Source: an uncultured Clostridia bacterium (GTDB taxonomy: Bacteria > Bacillota > Clostridia > Christensenellales > Borkfalkiaceae). From it: 23,253 nucleotides of DNA. The notes below the pieces were generated by a model, which had not been told where the DNA came from, made no database searches, and saw only the letters and a list, made by a program, of their open reading frames with translations. The stretch's first letter is position 1. Every line of letters begins with the position of its first letter. The stretch spans positions 1 to 23,253 of the forward strand of contig CAMAHZ010000005.1 in NCBI GenBank assembly GCA_945834965.1, read 5' to 3'. A program made the position numbers and the translations under genes. Below, piece after piece: positions 17,827 to 23,253 of this stretch.

Positions 17827-18075
17827 ATGCGTATTGATAAATTTTTAAAGGTTTCCCGAATACTAAAAAGGCGCACCGTGGCAAGAGAAGCCTGCGACGG
17901 CGGTAAGGTGATTATAAACGGCAGAGAAGTTAAGCCGTCTCACCAGATTAAAGTCGGCGACGTGGTTGAGATTGACTACGCAACGGGCGTTTTGAAATTC
18001 AAAATTTTAGAGATTAAAGAGACTGTTAAAAAGGACGAAGCAGCGTCGCTGTACGAGATAATTACGAATGTTTAA
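17827..18075 (+). CDS. rqcP: S4-domain RNA-binding protein, RqcP/YabO type
   Basis: This 82-residue protein is almost entirely an S4 RNA-binding domain: MRIDKFLKVSRILKRRTVA at 1-19, then GGKVIINGREVKPSHQIKVGDVVEI at about 25-49. RqcP (YabO) works with RqcH in bacterial ribosome quality control, helping add alanine tails to peptides stuck on 50S subunits. The start at 17827 was chosen because family members begin MRLDKFL or similar. An in-frame ATG at 17782 would add 15 basic residues but has no ribosome binding site and lies next to the hairpin stem. The gene overlaps the next by 8 nt and is first in the operon. Hsp15-like S4 proteins are related and cannot be fully excluded. Confidence 0.88.
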   Translation: MRIDKFLKVSRILKRRTVAREACDGGKVIINGREVKPSHQIKVGDVVEIDYATGVLKFKILEIKETVKKDEAASLYEIITNV

Positions 18076-19594
18076 GCTGTTACTTTCCAAATTAAAAGAA
18101 TCGATAATTTCCATTCTGCCCGTAACGCTTATCGTTTTGATTCTGTCCTTTACCCCTGCGGTTGATTTGACACCCACAGAGACTTTGGTCTTTTGCCTGT
18201 GTGCGGTAAACCTTATTTTGGGCATGGCGTTTTTCAATCTCGGCGCGGACATTGCAATGACGCCTATGGGCACGCAGGTGGGTACGGGTCTTACCAAATC
18301 CAAAAAGGTATGGCTGCTCGTTTTGGTGTGCCTTATAATGGGCGTTTTAATCACCGTGGCAGAACCCGACTTATCCGTCTTGGCAGAGCAGGTTAGCTCG
18401 GTAATTAACAGCACTGCGCTTATTATCTGCGTCGGCGTAGGCGTGGGAATATTTTTGGTTATCGGCGTACTTAAAATAGTATTCCACGTAAACCTTTCGT
18501 TGCTTTTAATGTTCTTCTACCTTGCCCTGTTTTCCCTTTGCGCAGTACTCGCCGAAAACGGCAAGTTTGAATTTATTCCCCTATCCTTCGATTCAGGCGG
18601 AGTTACGACGGGACCTATAACCGTACCCTTTATAATGGCGCTCGGCGTGGGCATTGCAAACACAATCGGCGGCAGGGGCGCAAGCGAAAACAGCTTTGGA
18701 CTTATTGCGCTCTGCTCGGTCGGACCTATGGTTGCGGTTATGGCACTCTCGCTTTTAAGCGGCGGCGAACTCAGCTACACCCTGCCCGATTATTCTATAA
18801 GCGCAGGCATAGGGCATAATTTATGGCACGTCGTGGGCGAGAACGCGCTTGACGTACTTAAGGCTTTGGGGCTTATCGTACTCTTCTTCCTTATACTGCA
18901 ATTCACCGTATTAAAGCTCCCCAAAAGAAAGCTTTTGCAAATAGGCATAGGAATACTGTTTACCTTCTTCGGCTTGGTGGTGTTTTTGTGCTCGGTTACC
19001 GTCGGGTTTATGCCTATCGGCTTTAAGATAGGTCAACAGCTTGCCGAAACTAATCAAACTCTTCTTGCGGTTATGGGTTTTGTGCTCGGTATGGTCGTAG
19101 TACTTGCCGAACCTGCCGTACACGTTTTGAACAAACAGGTTGAAGAAGTGACGGGCGGCGGCGTTAAAAAGATTGAAATGCTAATCGCACTCTCCGTGGC
19201 GGTCGGCATATCCATCTGCCTTTCGATAATCAGAATGATTTACAACTTCTCGATTTTGTACTACTTAATCCCGGGCTATCTCATCTCGCTTGGGCTTTCC
19301 TTCTTCGTGCCTAAGATATATACGGCGATTGCCTTCGACTCCGGCGGCGTTGCAAGCGGACCGCTGACTTCAGGCTTTATTCTGCCTATGGCGATAGGCG
19401 CGTGCGCAATGATAAACGGCGAAGCAAGCGTATTAAGCCTTGGCTTCGGCATAGTCTCTATGGTAGCTATGACCCCCCTTATCACCATACAGATACTCGG
19501 TTTCAAGGCGATTGCCTCAAAGAAGATGCGGCACAGACTTACTATGAGAAGAATTCTTTCAGCAGACGACGAACAGATTATTTACTTTAAATAG
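18068..19594 (+). CDS. double DUF1538 membrane protein, putative PII-controlled ion transporter
   Basis: This 508-residue integral membrane protein has about a dozen hydrophobic segments and is made of two DUF1538 repeats. Each repeat has an AEP-x-x-x-VL-x-x-QV motif (98-109 and 347-358) and an FDSGG-V-x-x-GP-x-T motif (174-185 and 423-434). The offset is 249 residues for both pairs, which shows a clean duplication. DUF1538 proteins UmpA and UmpB of Halomonas were, as I recall, reported to act together as a Na+(Li+,K+)/H+ antiporter; this single chain would correspond to both. The motifs in hydrophobic surroundings look like re-entrant, ion-binding elements. The gene overlaps rqcP by 8 nt and is followed after 8 nt by two PII-like genes, suggesting PII control as in AmtB-GlnK. 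The substrate is unknown. Confidence 0.85.
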   Translation: MFKLLLSKLKESIISILPVTLIVLILSFTPAVDLTPTETLVFCLCAVNLILGMAFFNLGADIAMTPMGTQVGTGLTKSKKVWLLVLVCLIMGVLITVAEPDLSVLAEQVSSVINSTALIICVGVGVGIFLVIGVLKIVFHVNLSLLLMFFYLALFSLCAVLAENGKFEFIPLSFDSGGVTTGPITVPFIMALGVGIANTIGGRGASENSFGLIALCSVGPMVAVMALSLLSGGELSYTLPDYSISAGIGHNLWHVVGENALDVLKALGLIVLFFLILQFTVLKLPKRKLLQIGIGILFTFFGLVVFLCSVTVGFMPIGFKIGQQLAETNQTLLAVMGFVLGMVVVLAEPAVHVLNKQVEEVTGGGVKKIEMLIALSVAVGISICLSIIRMIYNFSILYYLIPGYLISLGLSFFVPKIYTAIAFDSGGVASGPLTSGFILPMAIGACAMINGEASVLSLGFGIVSMVAMTPLITIQILGFKAIASKKMRHRLTMRRILSADDEQIIYFK

Positions 19595-19602
19595 GCGGCA
19601 AT

Positions 19603-20010
19603 ATGGCAGAATTAAAAAAAGGTATCGGCACTAAAAGGAGCGCCAAAAAGAATACCGTTACTGAGAACAAATTAGAGATACTCATAACCACCGTACCCCG
19701 CAACAAGGCTGAATACTTCGTCGACTTAATTCAGTCGTTTGAAGTTAATATGCAGATGACCGTTTTTGCAGAGGGCACGGCGGATAACGGTATGCTTGCC
19801 GCACTCGGCATTAACGACAGCGCAAAAGCGGTGATTATAAGCGTAATTCAGGAAAAGAAAATTGCAGACGCGGTTGCCACGCTTGAAGAAAAGTTTGCAA
19901 CCATAAAAGGCGGCAAGGGCATAGCCTTTACGATACCTATGTCCAGCGTAATCGGCACTTTGATTTACGGATTTTTGAGCAACGATAAAACGGTAATGGA
20001 GAACAAATAA
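19603..20010 (+). CDS. PII-like signalling protein, first of pair
   Basis: This 135-residue protein has a basic, probably flexible N-terminus of about 23 residues and then a ferredoxin-like PII fold (beta strand at about 24-31, helix 34-45, strand 50-57, short loop, strand 74-81, helix 84-97, strand 105-112). The region corresponding to the PII B-loop reads GGKGIAFTIP. The T-loop is reduced to about 16 residues and lacks the Tyr uridylylation site of GlnB/GlnK. PII proteins are usually trimers that bind nucleotides and act on membrane transporters. Its position right after the DUF1538 gene suggests that protein as its target. The next gene starts in a TAATG overlap, implying coupled translation and possibly a mixed complex. 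A domain search would likely hit the P-II family only weakly. Confidence 0.75.
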   Translation: MAELKKGIGTKRSAKKNTVTENKLEILITTVPRNKAEYFVDLIQSFEVNMQMTVFAEGTADNGMLAALGINDSAKAVIISVIQEKKIADAVATLEEKFATIKGGKGIAFTIPMSSVIGTLIYGFLSNDKTVMENK

Positions 20011-20459
20011 TGGCAGTTAAACACGAAGTTATATTTTGTATAGTAAACGCAGGGTACTCACCCTTGGTTATGGATTCCGCACGACAGGCAGGCGCTCAGG
20101 GCGGCACGGTTATAAGGGCAAGGGGAACGGCTAATAGACAGGCGGAAATTTACTTTAATATCCCCATTCAGCCTGAAAAGGAAATAGTTATGATTTTAGT
20201 GCCTGCCACCATTAAGGACGCCGTTTTGCACGCCCTGTACAGAAACGTAGGGCTAAACACGGCGGGTCAGGGCATAGCCTTTTCAGTACCCGCAACTCAG
20301 GTCGTAGGCTTAAACACTTCGCAACAACCTATACGCCGCAAATCCGCCCCCGTTCCTGAAAACTACCTACAATCTGAAAACACCCCCACCGCTCGACAAG
20401 TCGGCGTAAACCAAACTCTTTCGGGCGAAACGCCCCGTAACGACGGGGGTAAATTATGA
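20010..20459 (+). CDS. PII-like signalling protein, second of pair
   Basis: This 149-residue protein is closer to classical PII than its neighbour. It has GAQGGTVIRARGT (28-40) where PII has its second strand leading into the T-loop, a short T-loop around 41-55, EIVMILVPATIKDAVLHAL matching the PII strand-helix segment, and AGQGIAFSVP in the B-loop position. The Lys that contacts nucleotide in the GDGKIFV motif of GlnB is replaced by Ile. After about residue 102 a Gln/Asn/Pro/Thr-rich tail of nearly 50 residues follows; it looks disordered and is unusual for PII. It overlaps the first PII gene by 1 nt and ispDF by 4 nt (ATGA). It is the only gene here using TGA, forced by that overlap. A role as a regulator of the DUF1538 transporter is inferred. 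Confidence 0.8.
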   Translation: MAVKHEVIFCIVNAGYSPLVMDSARQAGAQGGTVIRARGTANRQAEIYFNIPIQPEKEIVMILVPATIKDAVLHALYRNVGLNTAGQGIAFSVPATQVVGLNTSQQPIRRKSAPVPENYLQSENTPTARQVGVNQTLSGETPRNDGGKL

Positions 20460-21634
20460 AGATAAGCGTTATAGTGTGCGCCGCAGGCAAGGGCGAAAGA
20501 GCAGGCTTTAACAAAAATAAGCTTTTGGTACCGCTTAACGGCGCGCCTGCTTTGCACTACACCCTAGGCGCTTTCGACGAATTCGACTGCGAATATACGG
20601 GGGGCAAGCTTGAAAAAATAGCCGTGTGCGGCGAGAACGATTGTGAGACGGCAGAGTTTTGCCGTGCGTACGGCTGGCAGGTCGTGACGGGCGGCAAGAC
20701 GAGAACGGAGAGCGTATTTAACGCTTTGCAATCCGTGACGGGCGATATAGTTTTAATACACGACGGCGCACGCCCCTTCGTAACCGAAGAGATTATAGAA
20801 AGCTGCGTAGAGTGCGTTAAGGAGTACGGCAGTGCAATCTGCGCAACCCCTGCAATTGACACGGTTGCAATTGCTAAGGACGGGTATATAAGTGAAGTAC
20901 CTGAAAGAAGCCGTGTATTTAACGTACAGACTCCGCAAGCGTTTTTAACCTGTGAAATTAAAGCCGCGTACGAAAAGGCGATTGAAAGCGCCGAAAGCTT
21001 TACCGACGACGGCTCGGTTTACTCCCGTTACGTTAAGCCTGCAAAAATTTGCCCCTGCGGCACTCCGCAAAATAAAAAGCTTACCTACAGGCAGGACTTT
21101 GAAAACTTTTGCAGTTACCCCACCGCTCTCTTTTTCGACGAAGGTCAGCCGAGAGTGGGGTTCGGCGTAGACGTACACGCATTTGGAAAAGAGCAAGACT
21201 TTGTAACCCTATGCGGTGTTAAAATACCCTGCGATACGGGACTTATCGCCCACAGCGACGGCGACGTTGCCGTACACGCCGTTATGGACGCGTTGCTCTC
21301 TGCGGCAGGGCTTAGGGATATCGGCTACTACTTCCCCGACAGCGACGAAAAATTCAAGGGTGCGGACAGTATTAAACTGCTTGAAAGGGTTATTGAGATT
21401 ATATCCGAAAAGGGCTTTAAGCCCTTGGGGCTTTCGGTTGCCGTTCAGGCGGAAAAGCCGAGACTAAGTAAGTATATTGAACAGATGGTAGCAAATCTTG
21501 CCGCCGCAACGGGCGTTGAGAGCGAAGATATTTCGATAACCGCAGGCACGTGCGAAGGGCTTGGATTCGTCGGGCGCAAGCGCGGCATATGCGTATACTG
21601 CACGGCGGTGATTAAGGAGATTGAAAATGGCTAA
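20456..21634 (+). CDS. ispDF: bifunctional MEP pathway enzyme IspD-IspF
   Basis: This is a fusion of two enzymes of the non-mevalonate isoprenoid pathway. The N-terminal IspD domain (about 1-220) makes CDP-methylerythritol from CTP; it has the glycine-rich CAAGKGERAG (8-17), KLLVPL (22-27), HDGARPFVT (102-110) and QTPQAF (158-163). The C-terminal IspF domain (about 233-392) forms the cyclodiphosphate; it has the zinc ligands in DVHAFG (D239, H241) and H274, with HSDGDVAVH at 266-274, FPDSDEKFKGADS, and GTCEGLGFVGR near 364-374. In IspF of E. coli that last motif is TTTEKLGFTGR, so it is diverged while keeping Glu and Arg. The gene overlaps the second PII gene by 4 nt and radA by 8 nt. IspE, which acts between the two steps, is not in the window. 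Confidence 0.94.
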   Translation: MKISVIVCAAGKGERAGFNKNKLLVPLNGAPALHYTLGAFDEFDCEYTGGKLEKIAVCGENDCETAEFCRAYGWQVVTGGKTRTESVFNALQSVTGDIVLIHDGARPFVTEEIIESCVECVKEYGSAICATPAIDTVAIAKDGYISEVPERSRVFNVQTPQAFLTCEIKAAYEKAIESAESFTDDGSVYSRYVKPAKICPCGTPQNKKLTYRQDFENFCSYPTALFFDEGQPRVGFGVDVHAFGKEQDFVTLCGVKIPCDTGLIAHSDGDVAVHAVMDALLSAAGLRDIGYYFPDSDEKFKGADSIKLLERVIEIISEKGFKPLGLSVAVQAEKPRLSKYIEQMVANLAAATGVESEDISITAGTCEGLGFVGRKRGICVYCTAVIKEIENG

Positions 21635-23003
21635 ACCTACTAAAGCGACCACTATATTCACCTGTTCGGAGTGCGGCGCAACCAGCCCCCGTTGGCTTGG
21701 CAGATGCCCTTCCTGCGGACAGTTTAACACTATGGCTGAAGAGATAGTTAAGCCTGCCGTAAAAAACGAAACGACGGCAAAGAGCGTTTATTCTCTTCAA
21801 GCCAAACCGCTTAAAGAGATATCCTACGAACGGTACGAGAGAGTATCTTCGGGCGTTTCGGAATTCGATACGGTATTAGGCGGCGGAATAGTCCCCGGCT
21901 CTTTAGTGCTTTTGGGCGGCGACCCGGGAATAGGCAAGTCCACCATTTTAACGCAGATTGCGGCGCACCTTTCAAAGGCGCACAAGGTTTTATATTTTTC
22001 GGCTGAAGAGAGCTGTTCTCAGGTGAAAATGCGCTGTGACAGGTTGGGCGTTGGCGGCGAGAATATGCTGCTTGTAAACGCCACCTGCATAGACGGACTT
22101 GAAGAGCAGTTGAAAGGCGTTGAGTTCTGCGTAATAGACTCAATTCAAGCGGTATACACGGACGAGATGTCGTCTTCGTCGGGCTCGGTCGGTCAGGTGC
22201 GCGAGTGCGCAACCAAGCTTATGAGAATTGCTAAATCGCAGAATATCACCTTCTTTATAATCGGTCACGTGACCAAGGAAGGCGCTTTGGCAGGACCGAA
22301 AGTCTTAGAACACGTTATGGACACCGTACTGTACTTTGAAGGTGAAAATCAGGAAAACTACCGCATATTAAGGGCGGTTAAAAATAGGTTCGGCAACGTT
22401 TCGGAAGTGGGCGTGTTTGAAATGACGGGCGAAGGAATTATACCCGTCACCGACTATTCGGGCATATTCCTTTCCGAAAGCAGGGGCGAAGAAGCAGGCT
22501 GCGCCGTTACCCCCGCTCAAACAGGCAACCGCTGTATGAACGTTGAAATTCAAACGCTTATAAACCGCACGGCGTTCGGTCAACCGAGAAGAATGTCGCT
22601 CGGCGTGGACTACAATAAGCTTGCGCTGCTTTTAGCCGTGCTTGAAAAGAGATGCAACCTGCACTTCTCTTCTCAGGACGTCTATATCAACGTTATGGGC
22701 GGGATTAAGCTCAACGAGCCTGCAACCGATTTGGCGCTGTGTGCGGCGCTTGCTTCCGCCTACTTTGAAAGGCCGATTGACAAGTACACCGCAGTATTCG
22801 GCGAAGTGGGCTTAACGGGCGAAGTCCGCGCCGTTCAATACGCTGAAAAACGCGTATCCGAATGCGTTAAAATGGGCTTTAAACGGGTATTGTTGCCGGC
22901 TAAAAATTTAAAGTCCGTTGCAAAGTATGCGGACAAAATAAGCATAGTACCCGTGTTATATTTAGGCACTATGTTAAAATCGCTGTTCCCCAAAGAACAG
23001 TAA
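21627..23003 (+). CDS. radA: DNA repair protein RadA
   Basis: RadA is a RecA-related, DnaB-like ATPase that drives branch migration during recombination and repair. The 458 residues are the usual length. The N-terminal C4 zinc finger uses C13, C16, C27 and C30. Walker A is GGDPGIGKST (97-106), Walker B lies in FCVIDSIQAV (167-176), and the RadA-specific KNRFG motif is at 252-256. The C-terminal Lon-like domain spans about 280-458 and ends in PVLYLGTMLKSLFP. The ATG at 21627 is chosen because AAGGAGA (21614-21620) lies six bases before it; the TTG at 21621 would abut that site. The start lies inside the end of ispDF, so translation is likely coupled. It is the last gene of the tightly packed operon. 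Confidence 0.96.
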   Translation: MAKPTKATTIFTCSECGATSPRWLGRCPSCGQFNTMAEEIVKPAVKNETTAKSVYSLQAKPLKEISYERYERVSSGVSEFDTVLGGGIVPGSLVLLGGDPGIGKSTILTQIAAHLSKAHKVLYFSAEESCSQVKMRCDRLGVGGENMLLVNATCIDGLEEQLKGVEFCVIDSIQAVYTDEMSSSSGSVGQVRECATKLMRIAKSQNITFFIIGHVTKEGALAGPKVLEHVMDTVLYFEGENQENYRILRAVKNRFGNVSEVGVFEMTGEGIIPVTDYSGIFLSESRGEEAGCAVTPAQTGNRCMNVEIQTLINRTAFGQPRRMSLGVDYNKLALLLAVLEKRCNLHFSSQDVYINVMGGIKLNEPATDLALCAALASAYFERPIDKYTAVFGEVGLTGEVRAVQYAEKRVSECVKMGFKRVLLPAKNLKSVAKYADKISIVPVLYLGTMLKSLFPKEQ

Positions 23004-23019
23004 CTATAATACGCTATAT

Positions 23020-23033
23020 CTACTATATAGTAG
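23020..23033 (+). other. 14-bp palindrome before the cytidylate-kinase-like gene
   Basis: CTACTATATAGTAG is a perfect palindrome ending in the first bases of the AGGGGG ribosome binding site of the next gene. It could be an operator or a weak RNA stem that affects translation. No clear promoter was recognised in the 40-bp gap after radA. Confidence 0.3.
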
Positions 23034-23043
23034 GGGGTATACT

Positions 23044-23253
23044 ATGATTATTACCATTTCAAGGCAATTCGGAAGCGGCGGCAGAGAAGTTGGAAAAAGG
23101 CTATCGGACGCACTTGGCTACGCCTACTACGACAGAGAGCTCGTAACCGAAATTTCTAAAAACACGGCGTTGAACGAAGAATACGTCAATTCCGTTTTGG
23201 AACACGGCGGATATTCCAACTATGCGTTCAGCTTTGCGCACACCATGCCGCTC
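23044..23253 (+). CDS. cytidylate-kinase-like family protein (5' part, cut by window end)
   Basis: The first 70 codons of a gene run off the end of the window. The N-terminus MIITISRQFGSGGREVGKRL holds a P-loop-like GSGGREVGK nucleotide-binding segment, followed by LGYAYYDRELV. Both are typical of the cytidylate-kinase-like (AAA_26 / Cytidylate_kin2) proteins common in gut Clostridia. These resemble Cmk, but their substrate is generally unproven. A strong TAGGGGG ribosome binding site lies six bases before the ATG, and radA ends 40 bp upstream. Without the rest of the gene, the length and function cannot be confirmed. Confidence 0.8.
   Translation, partial: MIITISRQFGSGGREVGKRLSDALGYAYYDRELVTEISKNTALNEEYVNSVLEHGGYSNYAFSFAHTMPL

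Noticed and set aside
22983..23000. 6-bp stem at the end of radA (CTGTTC / GAACAG) as a terminator
   Set aside because: It lies within the coding sequence, and the following bases are not a U-tract.

Overview
The window looks like a chromosomal housekeeping region of a Bacillota bacterium, most likely an uncultured gut-type member of class Clostridia. The reasons are the gene order gpmI / secG / rnr / smpB, an RqcP-type S4 protein, a Firmicutes-style rpoB-rpoC pair, a fused IspD-IspF, strong AGGAGG-type ribosome binding sites in front of most genes, sigma-A-like promoters with 17-bp spacers, and a strong preference for TAA stops. The genus cannot be named from the sequence. No rRNA, tRNA, CRISPR array, transposase, prophage gene or obvious horizontally acquired island is visible.

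Layout. 1-9095 (+ strand): gpmI (glycolysis), an EamA/DMT transporter, secG (Sec translocon), rnr (RNase R) and smpB (tmRNA partner), then metY-like and metA (methionine made from O-acetylhomoserine by direct sulfhydrylation), then a DUF368/PopT-type lipid carrier translocase. 9096-9250: a convergent intergenic region with a strong terminator and two tandem hairpins flanked by 20-bp direct repeats. 9251-17393 (- strand): rpoB, rpoC and a small unknown helical protein, apparently one operon, not preceded by rplKAJL. 17394-17826: a 433-bp regulatory region with a consensus promoter on each strand, placed face to face. 17827-23003 (+ strand): a tightly overlapping operon of rqcP, a double DUF1538 membrane protein, two divergent PII-like proteins, ispDF and radA. 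From 23044 to the edge there is the start of a cytidylate-kinase-like gene.

How the genes work together. The strongest candidate for an incompletely described system is the DUF1538-PII-PII module (18068-20459). It combines a membrane protein made of two copies of one repeat, at a constant 249-residue offset, with two adjacent non-identical PII-fold proteins. Both PII-like proteins keep a GxGIAF[ST][IV]P motif and lack a canonical T-loop, so a regulated ion transporter is a reasonable hypothesis. Other points worth a second look are the acidic C-terminal tail and the large charged insertion of RpoB, the overlapping antisense leaders of rpoB and rqcP, the apparently leaderless smpB and eamA starts, and the twin-hairpin repeat element at 9156-9256.
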